Source: Parapedobacter sp964498395
GTDB lineage: Bacteria > Bacteroidota > Bacteroidia > Sphingobacteriales > Sphingobacteriaceae
Reading direction: 5' to 3'
Assembly: GCA_964498395.1 (NCBI GenBank)
Contig: CAZCHE010000002.1
Span: forward strand, 62,001 to 126,000
DNA: 64,000 nt
The position numbers and the translations under genes were made by a program. Positions within the stretch are counted from its first letter, which is position 1; the number at the start of each line of letters is the position of its first letter. A model generated the notes under the pieces. That model was not told the origin of the DNA, searched no databases, and was given only the letters and a program-made list of their open reading frames with translations. This document shows, piece after piece, positions 27,081 to 34,427 of this stretch.

Positions 27081-28427
27081 TTGCGGAAATTCTTTCGTAA
27101 TTTTTATATTGATCTGTTTCCCACCGGGCGGCTGTTTGCCGCATTGGGTGTCGTATCCGTACTATACTTGTTGGCATTCTTTTTTCCGGCTATGGGTATC
27201 GTGCCCATGCTATCGTTCTACACCTTATTGGCGTTGTTGTTTATCGATATTTTTATCCTATACCGCCGTCAGCAGGGTGCGTATGCGCATCGCTTGGCCC
27301 CTGAACGGCTGAGCAATGGCGACGACAACGACATTGGCATCCATGTGGAAAATCGTTATAGCTTCCCTGTCAATATGGGGATTATCGATGAGGTGCCCGT
27401 CCAATTCCAACGGCGGGATACGTGGTTTGGTGTTAAACTGAAGTCGGGCGAACATAAAACGATCGCCTATCAGCTCCGCCCCGTAAAACGGGGGGAATAC
27501 GCATTTGGCATCCTTCACCTTTATGTGCGGTCGCCGCTCGGATGGATCGAGCGAAGGTATCGGATGGGGCGGCCCGAAACATTGTCCGTATACCCGTCCT
27601 TCATCCAGATGAAGAAATACGAGACCATGGCGATATCCCAACGCCTGAGTGATTATGGTATCAAAAGAATGCGCCGCATTGGGCATAGCATGGAGTTTGA
27701 CCAGATCAAGAGCTACGTGCCGGGCGACGACTTTCGGACACTCAATTGGAAAGCGACGGCACGGCAGGGGCATCTCATGGTTAATTCATACATAGACGAG
27801 CGCGCACAGCAGATTTACTGTATCATCGATAAATCGCGGGCCATGCGGATGCCGTTTAATGGACTGAGTCTATTGGATTATGCCATCAATGCCAGTCTGG
27901 CCTTGGCAAAAGTGGTGATGCTGAAAGAAGACAAGGCCGGGCTGATCACCATTTCGGATCGGAAAGGAGCGGTCGTGCCAGCTGATCGGAAAGCGGGGCA
28001 GCTTAACCGGATCATGGAGGTGTTGTATAAGGAAAAGACCCGTTACCTAGAGTCGGATATGGAGATGCTTTATTCTACGGTGCGGCAAACCATCAAGCAT
28101 CGCAGTTTATTGGTATTCTTCACCAATTACGAAAGCCTGTCGGGGATGAAGCGGCAGCTCCCATTTCTGAAAAGAATGGCGAGGTTTCATGCCCTGGTCG
28201 TCGTTTTCTTTGAGAACACCGAGCTTCGCCAGTTGAGTGATAAACCGGCAAAGGATGTGGAAGAAATATACCTGCATACGGTTGCCGCTAAATTTGCCTA
28301 TGAGAAGAAGCAGATCGTGCGTGAACTGAACCTGCATGGGATCCAGACCATCCTCACCCCACCGGAAGACCTGACGGTCAAAACCATCAATAAGTACCTA
28401 GAAATAAAAGCAAAACAATACCTGTAG
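27081..28427 (+). CDS. DUF58 domain membrane protein
   Basis: The product has 448 residues. Two hydrophobic helices at about 17-35 and 38-58 are followed by a beta-rich region and the DUF58 signature SYVPGDDFRTLNWKATARQG (about 215-235). A von Willebrand A-like fold then follows (QIYCIIDKSRAMRMP, a degenerate metal site). DUF58 proteins usually partner with a MoxR-type AAA ATPase; none is adjacent in this window. The start is TTG, because no ATG occurs before the first helix. It lies downstream of the lemA-TPM-TPM genes, separated only by the repeat. Confidence 0.9.
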   Translation: MRKFFRNFYIDLFPTGRLFAALGVVSVLYLLAFFFPAMGIVPMLSFYTLLALLFIDIFILYRRQQGAYAHRLAPERLSNGDDNDIGIHVENRYSFPVNMGIIDEVPVQFQRRDTWFGVKLKSGEHKTIAYQLRPVKRGEYAFGILHLYVRSPLGWIERRYRMGRPETLSVYPSFIQMKKYETMAISQRLSDYGIKRMRRIGHSMEFDQIKSYVPGDDFRTLNWKATARQGHLMVNSYIDERAQQIYCIIDKSRAMRMPFNGLSLLDYAINASLALAKVVMLKEDKAGLITISDRKGAVVPADRKAGQLNRIMEVLYKEKTRYLESDMEMLYSTVRQTIKHRSLLVFFTNYESLSGMKRQLPFLKRMARFHALVVVFFENTELRQLSDKPAKDVEEIYLHTVAAKFAYEKKQIVRELNLHGIQTILTPPEDLTVKTINKYLEIKAKQYL

Positions 28428-28542
28428 GGAAAAAAGTAGCAATCCGGGTGGTCGTTTCCGAGTAAAACCCCATCTTTGTGGTTGTGGCATTAAATTGGCT
28501 ATAAAATTAAAGCATTAAATTGACTCTTAAATACGTGTGATC

Positions 28543-29670
28543 ATGAAAAAAGTGATTTTGGCGGCGATGGCAGCATTGCCTTTTACAGGAATAGCACAAG
28601 ACGACTTCACGGTCGCGGCAAAGATTGGCATGCTTCAGGCACCAGCCAAGGCATACTTGAGTTATCGTGCCGAAGGTAGTCCGGTGTTGGACTCAGCGGA
28701 TGTGGCAAATGGCGAATTTAAATTCCATGGGAGTGTATCCGGGCCTGCACGTGCCACCTTATTCTTGGCACATGAAGGGGAAAGCATACGCGACCTGGGT
28801 AATCCCGACTACCTAGAAATTTACCTTGAAAAGGGCGTTCTCCGGGTTTCTGCCAACGATTCGTTAGCTAACGCTTCGGTGAGTGGTGGAAGCATCAACA
28901 AGGAATTTGCCGCATATCAGGAAGCATTAGCAGGCCCTAAAGCGAAAATGAAAGACCTCATGGCCATTTTCACGGCTGCGTCTGACGAAGAAAAGCAAGA
29001 TCCCAATTTTATGATGGGGCTACAAGCGCAGGCCATGGCTGTACAGGAAGAGCAAAAGGCCATTGATTTTGCCTATATCGAAGCCAATTCGAAAAGCATC
29101 GTGAGCCTCGATTTGTTACAGCCCTATGTGGGCATGGAGTCAGACGAGATCGTCGATCAGGCTTTTAGTGGGCTGTCCGCGACGCTTCGGGAATCAGAGA
29201 AAGGAAAGGCTATTGGTGAGCGCCTTGAAAACATCAAACGTGTGGGAATCGGTGCTATCGCGCCGGAGTTTTCCCAACCCGATACTGCAGGCAACGAGAT
29301 CGCATTGTCTTCGTTGAGGGGTAAGTATGTGCTCGTCGATTTCTGGGCCAGTTGGTGTGGGCCTTGCCGTCAGGAGAACCCCAATGTGGTGGCGGCATAC
29401 CAGAAGTTCAAAGACAAGAATTTTACCGTTTTTGGTGTTTCACTGGATCGCGAGGGGGCAAAAGACGCCTGGATGAAGGCTATCCATGATGATGGATTGC
29501 AAGATTGGCCCCATGTATCCGAATTGAAATGGTGGAGTTCAGATGTGGTCGAGCAATATGCCATCACAGGTATTCCAGCCAATTTCCTACTGGATCCAGA
29601 AGGGAAAATCATCGCTAAAAACCTTCGGGAGGAGGAACTGCACTTGGTATTGGAAGAAGTGTTAAATTAA
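28543..29670 (+). CDS. TlpA-like thioredoxin-fold protein with DUF4369 domain
   Basis: The product has 375 residues. A signal peptide (about 1-18, ending in GIAQ) sends it to the periplasm. Residues of about 22-115 form a DUF4369 domain (AYLSYRAEGSPVLDSADVANGEFKF-type beta strands), followed by a helical linker. The C-terminal thioredoxin domain (about 235-375) has the active site WCGPC, cysteines C272 and C275, and a cis-proline region TGIPANFLLD. Such proteins are thiol-disulfide oxidoreductases. The ATG at 28543 is preferred over a GTG six bases upstream. An 11-bp direct repeat lies in its promoter region. It ends at a strong hairpin shared with pfkA. Confidence 0.93.
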   Translation: MKKVILAAMAALPFTGIAQDDFTVAAKIGMLQAPAKAYLSYRAEGSPVLDSADVANGEFKFHGSVSGPARATLFLAHEGESIRDLGNPDYLEIYLEKGVLRVSANDSLANASVSGGSINKEFAAYQEALAGPKAKMKDLMAIFTAASDEEKQDPNFMMGLQAQAMAVQEEQKAIDFAYIEANSKSIVSLDLLQPYVGMESDEIVDQAFSGLSATLRESEKGKAIGERLENIKRVGIGAIAPEFSQPDTAGNEIALSSLRGKYVLVDFWASWCGPCRQENPNVVAAYQKFKDKNFTVFGVSLDREGAKDAWMKAIHDDGLQDWPHVSELKWWSSDVVEQYAITGIPANFLLDPEGKIIAKNLREEELHLVLEEVLN

Positions 29671-29685
29671 TATGAGCGAAATAAG

Positions 29686-29726
29686 CGGTTTCTCCCAAGG
29701 TTTGTCATAAACCTTGGGAGAAACCG
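29686..29726. terminator. bidirectional hairpin terminator between the TlpA-like gene and pfkA
   Basis: A perfect 18-bp stem (29686-29703 with 29709-29726) with a 5-base loop lies between convergent genes. T-tracts are short on both sides, but the position and stem length support termination. Confidence 0.75.
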
Positions 29727-29732
29727 TTCTCG

Positions 29733-30710
29733 TTACGAGGAGAGAATATTTACAATCCGAAGTAAATTCTCATTAATTGAACTGATATGTTTGATGGCTT
29801 GGCTAAAGGGGGTAAATGCCACCTGGCTGTGGATGAGTCCTGCCATTTCACCTCGCCTACCTTCCATTAATGCTTCTACTGCGGCCACGCCTAAACGGCT
29901 AGCTAATACGCGATCCATACAGGTAGGGCTACCACCACGTTGAATGTGTCCCAAAATAGATACCCGCAGGTCATAGTGCGGGAAACGGGTTTTGATTCGC
30001 TCAGCTACGGCAAAGGCACCTCCGGCATCGTCGCCTTCCGCCACGATAATTACCCGCGAAGCTTTGTTTTTGCGGGTCTTGTCTAGTCGATCCATCATCG
30101 CCTCATAGTCTACCTTGATTTCTGGAATCAATACCGCTTCGGCGCCAATACTGATGCCGGTACGCAAGGCGATCAAGCCCGAGTCGCGGCCCATCACCTC
30201 GACCACAAATACACGGTCATGGGACTCTGCGGTATCACGGATCTTGTCTACCGCCTCGATAGCCGTATTGATGGCCGTGTCGTAGCCGATGGTAAAGTCG
30301 GTACCCGCGAGGTCATTGTCAATCGTTCCGGGCAACCCGATGATCGGAATGTTATGTTCCTCAATAAATTTGGCGGCACCGGTAAATGTACCGTCACCAC
30401 CGATGGCGATCAGCCCGTCTATTCCCCGCGCTTTAAGGTTTTCATAGGCACGTTTCCTGCCCTCCACCGAACGAAACTCTTCACTGCGGGCGGTTTTCAG
30501 GATGGTTCCTCCACGTTGGATGATGTTGGCTACCGATTTAGCGTCCATCGGGAAGATGTCATCGTTGACCATGCCGTCATACCCTCGGCGTATGCCAAAC
30601 ACATTTAGGTTGTAATATAGACCGGTTCGGACGACTGCACGTATAGCTGCATTCATACCGGGGGCATCCCCGCCGGAGGTAACTACAGCAATGTTTTTAA
30701 TGGTACTCAT
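29733..30710 (-). CDS. pfkA: ATP-dependent 6-phosphofructokinase
   Basis: PfkA phosphorylates fructose 6-phosphate to the 1,6-bisphosphate in glycolysis. The product has 325 residues, the normal bacterial length. SGGDAPGMNAAIRAVVR is at the N-terminus, GGDGTFTGA with a glycine at the phosphate-donor-selecting position indicates ATP use, GTIDNDLAGTDFTIGYDTA carries the catalytic aspartates, and EVMGRDSG and HIQRGG are also conserved. It lies 21 bp downstream of the dsbD stop on the same strand, so the two may be cotranscribed by read-through. Confidence 0.97.
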   Translation of the reverse strand: MSTIKNIAVVTSGGDAPGMNAAIRAVVRTGLYYNLNVFGIRRGYDGMVNDDIFPMDAKSVANIIQRGGTILKTARSEEFRSVEGRKRAYENLKARGIDGLIAIGGDGTFTGAAKFIEEHNIPIIGLPGTIDNDLAGTDFTIGYDTAINTAIEAVDKIRDTAESHDRVFVVEVMGRDSGLIALRTGISIGAEAVLIPEIKVDYEAMMDRLDKTRKNKASRVIIVAEGDDAGGAFAVAERIKTRFPHYDLRVSILGHIQRGGSPTCMDRVLASRLGVAAVEALMEGRRGEMAGLIHSQVAFTPFSQAIKHISSINENLLRIVNILSS

Positions 30711-30731
30711 TAGTTGATTTGCTATTTTGTC

Positions 30732-32423
30732 TTAGTTTGTTGATTTGTTTGCGTGAAATGCGGCTAAACCGCTATCCAAAAAGGTGATGTAATTTTGTAT
30801 GTCTTCGTTATACGCCTGTGCAGGTACCAGTTGGTTGCCCATTTCGTCGACGATGACATAATACGGCTGGGCATTGGTGCCGAATCGCGAGGCCTGGAAG
30901 TCTGACCACTTTTGGCCGACACGGCGGATGTTTTTACCGCTGAAATCGGATGTGTATTGTTCTGCATCTGGCAATGCGGTGCGGTCATCGACATACAGCG
31001 ATACCAAGATGTAATCTTCTTTAAGGCGTTTCAACACCCCGGGATCTGGCCAAACCGATTCTTCCATCTTCCGGCAGTTGACACAACTCCACCCCGTGAA
31101 ATCCAATAGCACGGGCTTATTGACCTGACGGGCGTATTCCAACGCTTGGTCATAATCATAGAATGCATCAATACCATGGGGAGCGTGGAAAATATCGCCG
31201 TATTTTTTGGTAACGCCGCTACTCGCTTGAGGGGTATCTGATGTGTAACCTACCCGATGCAGGTTGAAGTCTTGCGTGGGCGACGGGGGGAGCCAGGCAC
31301 TAAGTGCTTTGAGGGGCGCACCCCACATCCCCGGAACCATGTATACCGTGAACGATAAAACAACGATCGCAAAGAATAGGCGCGGGATCGAGATGAATGG
31401 CACATCGCTGTCGTGGGAGAACTTGAGTTTTCCCAATAGGTAAAGGCCAAACAGTCCGAAGATAACGATCCATATCGCCAAGAACACCTCGCGATCCAGA
31501 AGGCCCCAATGATAGGCCAAGTCGACATTAGATAGAAATTTGAACGCTAACGCCAATTCGAGGAAACCTAGGGATACCTTGACGGTATTTAGCCAACCAC
31601 CTGACCGAGGCATTTCTTTGAGCCACGATGGGAAAAAGGCAAACAGCATGAAGGGGATGGCAAGTGCCACCGAGAAGCCAAGCATACCCATGGCTGGTCC
31701 CATCAATGCACCGTTGGCTACAGCCTCTACCAGTAAGTAACCAATGATAGGTCCGGTGCAGGAAAACGACACCAAGGCCAAGGTAAAGGCCATGAAAAAC
31801 AATCCCAAAAGACCACCTTGGTTTGATTTCTCGTCCATCTTGTTGACAAAGCGAGACGGCAGTGTAATCTCAAAGGCACCCAAAAAGGAGATGGCGAAGA
31901 TGATAATGATGATGAAAAACAGGAGGTTGAACCACGCACTGCTCGCCGCTTCGTTCAATGCGGACGCACCGAAAATGAGCGTTACCAGCATGCCCAATGC
32001 AACGTAAATAACCACGATGAACAGCCCATACAAGAGTGCATTCATGACTCCCTTCGCTCTTGTTCCACTCTGCTTCGTGAAGAAAGAAACGGTGAGTGGT
32101 ACCATCGGATAGATGCAAGGCATCAAGAATGCTGCGAATCCTCCAATGATACCGGCAATGAAAATCCCCCACAATGTTTGCGGGTTCCCGTCATCGGCAA
32201 AGCCACCAGCAGTTTCAGCCGCTGAAACCGCAGCGCTGGAATCTTGCCCATCTGTAAAGACGACGTCGTCAGGTATCTCCATATATTCCGTAGCATCAGT
32301 ATCCGGAGCATCCGTAAATTCGATATCATCGAAACTGAGCAAGGTATCTTGCATGAACGGAGCCGATTCGGCCGTCAAAAAAATACCGAACAATAAGGCT
32401 AATGTAAGGATGGTATATTTCAT
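30732..32423 (-). CDS. DsbD-type thiol:disulfide interchange protein lacking the alpha domain
   Basis: The product has 563 residues. A signal peptide and a short acidic linker (to about residue 100) precede eight membrane helices with the DsbD beta-domain cysteines in LMPCIYPMVPLT and SFSCTGPIIGY. The C-terminal periplasmic thioredoxin domain (about 440-563) has the active site CVNC in LDFTGWSCVNCRKME. It carries electrons from cytoplasmic thioredoxin to periplasmic partners. The N-terminal alpha domain found in E. coli DsbD is absent; a separate upstream gene encodes it. The longer frame to 32522 lies upstream of the -7 element, so the ATG at 32423 is chosen. Confidence 0.92.
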   Translation of the reverse strand: MKYTILTLALLFGIFLTAESAPFMQDTLLSFDDIEFTDAPDTDATEYMEIPDDVVFTDGQDSSAAVSAAETAGGFADDGNPQTLWGIFIAGIIGGFAAFLMPCIYPMVPLTVSFFTKQSGTRAKGVMNALLYGLFIVVIYVALGMLVTLIFGASALNEAASSAWFNLLFFIIIIIFAISFLGAFEITLPSRFVNKMDEKSNQGGLLGLFFMAFTLALVSFSCTGPIIGYLLVEAVANGALMGPAMGMLGFSVALAIPFMLFAFFPSWLKEMPRSGGWLNTVKVSLGFLELALAFKFLSNVDLAYHWGLLDREVFLAIWIVIFGLFGLYLLGKLKFSHDSDVPFISIPRLFFAIVVLSFTVYMVPGMWGAPLKALSAWLPPSPTQDFNLHRVGYTSDTPQASSGVTKKYGDIFHAPHGIDAFYDYDQALEYARQVNKPVLLDFTGWSCVNCRKMEESVWPDPGVLKRLKEDYILVSLYVDDRTALPDAEQYTSDFSGKNIRRVGQKWSDFQASRFGTNAQPYYVIVDEMGNQLVPAQAYNEDIQNYITFLDSGLAAFHANKSTN

Positions 32424-32510
32424 GGGGTAAAGTCGTCGTTTTATGGTTAAGCCTTCGCCTAAGCTTAAAGGCAGGCGTATCTGTCTCATGGATTGACTAA
32501 AATAGGGAGG

Positions 32511-32518
32511 CAAAATTA
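32511..32518 (-). promoter_or_regulatory. -7 element (TAATTTTG) of the DsbD-type gene
   Basis: This is an exact TAnnTTTG match on the minus strand. It lies just after the terminator of the alpha-domain gene and gives the DsbD-type gene its own promoter, with a leader of about 80 bases. Confidence 0.45.
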
Positions 32519-32523
32519 ACAAA

Positions 32524-32546
32524 AAAAGGCAGTCAAGCTGCCTTTT
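32524..32546 (-). terminator. intrinsic terminator after the DsbD alpha-domain gene
   Basis: A 9-bp stem (32538-32546 with 32524-32532) with a 5-base loop is followed on the minus strand by TTT. Seven T residues in all run into the loop-distal tract. It lies 22 bp after the stop at 32568. Confidence 0.8.
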
Positions 32547-32567
32547 GTCGATGCTTTTTCAAGAAAA

Positions 32568-33026
32568 TTACTTTATGGCGACTGAAAATGAAACCTCGTC
32601 AGGAGGCAGGCATTGCGTAGCATCGCAGACCATAAATTCCACGGAACCCTTCACGGTAGTCGCACCTTTGTTTAGTTTGATTTTTTGCTGGAAGACTACT
32701 TCTTTGTCAAAGTAAGCAACATCCATCCCGAAGACCTCTTCGTGCTTGGTTTTAGGCTTGGGTTCAGCTGGTTTGCCCACCAAGGCGTAGTCAGCCGAAG
32801 GATTGAAGGTAAACGATGTTTTGATCGGCCCACCTTCCTCTACGTGCTGCGAGTAGATATGCCAACCATCATCGATAACGGCTTTCATGAAAACGACGGC
32901 TTCGTTGTCGTTGAGTTTTTTTGCGCCGAACTGCCATTTTACAGGCTCTAAGATCTGCGCGAAGGAGCCACTAACGGCAAATAAGATAATGGCTATTGCC
33001 AAGGTGATTTTCTTTATACTATTCAT
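32568..33026 (-). CDS. stand-alone DsbD N-terminal (alpha) domain protein
   Basis: The product has 152 residues: a signal peptide (about 1-24, ending in SFAQ) and one DsbD_N domain. Typical features are DGWHIYSQHVEEGGPIKTSFTF and the C-terminal FMVCDATQCLPP, whose two cysteines (CX4C) are the redox pair that receives electrons from the beta-gamma part of DsbD. It should act in the periplasm with the product of the next gene. The ATG at 33026 is preferred to a GTG at 33035. A terminator separates it from the beta-gamma gene. Confidence 0.9.
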   Translation of the reverse strand: MNSIKKITLAIAIILFAVSGSFAQILEPVKWQFGAKKLNDNEAVVFMKAVIDDGWHIYSQHVEEGGPIKTSFTFNPSADYALVGKPAEPKPKTKHEEVFGMDVAYFDKEVVFQQKIKLNKGATTVKGSVEFMVCDATQCLPPDEVSFSVAIK

Positions 33027-33192
33027 ATTGATCACTGCTGTTTACTATACTATATGACTGCTTTGGCTCGTAGAGGTTTAATCACAAGCGTGTAGCTACG
33101 GCCCGATGGCGGTGCAAAAATAAGCATTTATTGCGTGATACCCCATTTATTAACATTTTTTCACATATTGGAAGTGTCCATTAGCACGGGAG

Positions 33193-33963
33193 CTAAATTG
33201 AAAAAGCGACTTCTTTGATGTCAAAATCAACGATATGTCCATTGAAATCGAGCTGCAATCGGCCCATATCCGTTACCCCGTGCAATATACCATCCACGCG
33301 TACTCCATCGATAAGAAAAGGATGCAATTCGCCGAGCCGATACAGGTGCTGTCTGTATGTCGCTAGTTGGGTTTCAGACTTGCCCGATTTCAACGAACGG
33401 TATGCCTGTTCGATGGCTAGGCAAAGGTCGGGCAATAGGTCTTGGATTTGGCTATCGCTATGTAAAATTTGCTTGATGCTGGTGGTCCGCTTGCGTATCG
33501 CCTCCGGGAAATCCGTTTGGTTGACATTGATACCGATACCCACGATAGCCGATTTCCAGACTTTCCCCTTGAGGATGTTCTCGATCAGTATGCCGCCGAT
33601 CTTTTGATCGCCGACGTAGAGGTCGTTTGGCCATTTTATCCGTACATGGGTACCAAGTATTGATTCCAGCCAACCCGCAATTGCCGTGCTGATGGCTACG
33701 GTTAAGCTAAATTGGTGCTTTGGATCAAGAAAGGTTGGCGTCAACAATACGCTGAATGTTAGGTTTTTTCCGGGTTCGCTCAGCCACGTTGTGCCCTTTT
33801 GCCCACGCCCTGAAAATTGGTCGACTGCCATTATTACAGTTCCTTCGGCAAATGGCGTGGATTTTGACAGTTCTTGCTTGAGGTATTCGTTTGTGGACGG
33901 TACCTGCTGTAATGTAATAACATTTTGTCCGACGAATAATCCCAAAATTGTGTTACTTTGCAA
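33193..33963 (-). CDS. birA: biotin--[acetyl-CoA-carboxylase] ligase
   Basis: BirA activates biotin with ATP and attaches it to the biotin carboxyl carrier protein. The product has about 256 residues, so it is the monofunctional form without the N-terminal DNA-binding domain of E. coli BirA. Motifs are STNEYLK, the biotinyl-AMP loop GRGQKG in VDQFSGRGQKGTTW, and KWPNDLYVGDQKIGGILIEN. The start is TTG at 33963; the next candidate, a TTG at 33945, would still leave the domain whole. It is divergent from rsfS with 51 bp between them. Confidence 0.94.
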   Translation of the reverse strand: MQSNTILGLFVGQNVITLQQVPSTNEYLKQELSKSTPFAEGTVIMAVDQFSGRGQKGTTWLSEPGKNLTFSVLLTPTFLDPKHQFSLTVAISTAIAGWLESILGTHVRIKWPNDLYVGDQKIGGILIENILKGKVWKSAIVGIGINVNQTDFPEAIRKRTTSIKQILHSDSQIQDLLPDLCLAIEQAYRSLKSGKSETQLATYRQHLYRLGELHPFLIDGVRVDGILHGVTDMGRLQLDFNGHIVDFDIKEVAFSI

Positions 33964-34014
33964 TATGTTAAAAATAAGTAAGGGTAATATTGCCCAAAAC
34001 TATAAGATTTTTTA

Positions 34015-34392
34015 ATGACAAAAAACAAAAAATCAGGCGTGTCTGCTCGTTTATCCGAGGTGGCAGTTCTCGGGATGCAGGAAAAGAAGGGAAATGAAAT
34101 TGTGCGGCTTGATTTGAGGAATATCCATAGTTCGGTGTCGGATTATTTCGTAATTTGCCATGCGGACTCCACCACGCAAGTCCATGCGTTAGCCAAAAGT
34201 GTGGAAGAGGAGGTGTACAAGGCCTTGAAGCAGGAGCCTTGGCGGAAAGAAGGGCTGGAGCATGGCGAATGGATACTGTTGGATTTTATAGATGTAGTGG
34301 TCCACATATTTAAAACGGATAAGCGTAAGTATTATGGCATCGAGGACCTTTGGGGCGATGCCGAATTAGAAAGTTATCAAAGTGCGTCATAA
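34015..34392 (+). CDS. rsfS: ribosomal silencing factor RsfS (Iojap)
   Basis: RsfS binds ribosomal protein L14 on the large subunit and blocks joining of the subunits when nutrients are short. The product has 125 residues. Family motifs are DLRNIHSSVSDYFVICHADST and GEWILLDFIDVVVHIF, then RKYYGIEDLWGDAE at the C-terminus. It lies 35 bp before ftsH on the same strand and is likely cotranscribed, an arrangement common in Bacteroidota. Confidence 0.96.
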   Translation: MTKNKKSGVSARLSEVAVLGMQEKKGNEIVRLDLRNIHSSVSDYFVICHADSTTQVHALAKSVEEEVYKALKQEPWRKEGLEHGEWILLDFIDVVVHIFKTDKRKYYGIEDLWGDAELESYQSAS

Positions 34393-34427
34393 GCACAGGT
34401 TAAAAACGAAACGATTAAGAGGAAAAC

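Noticed and set aside
26656..27177. Proline-rich minus-strand frame opposite the TPM protein tail
   Set aside because: It is the complement of the Gly/Phe tail codons, so the proline repeats are an artefact.
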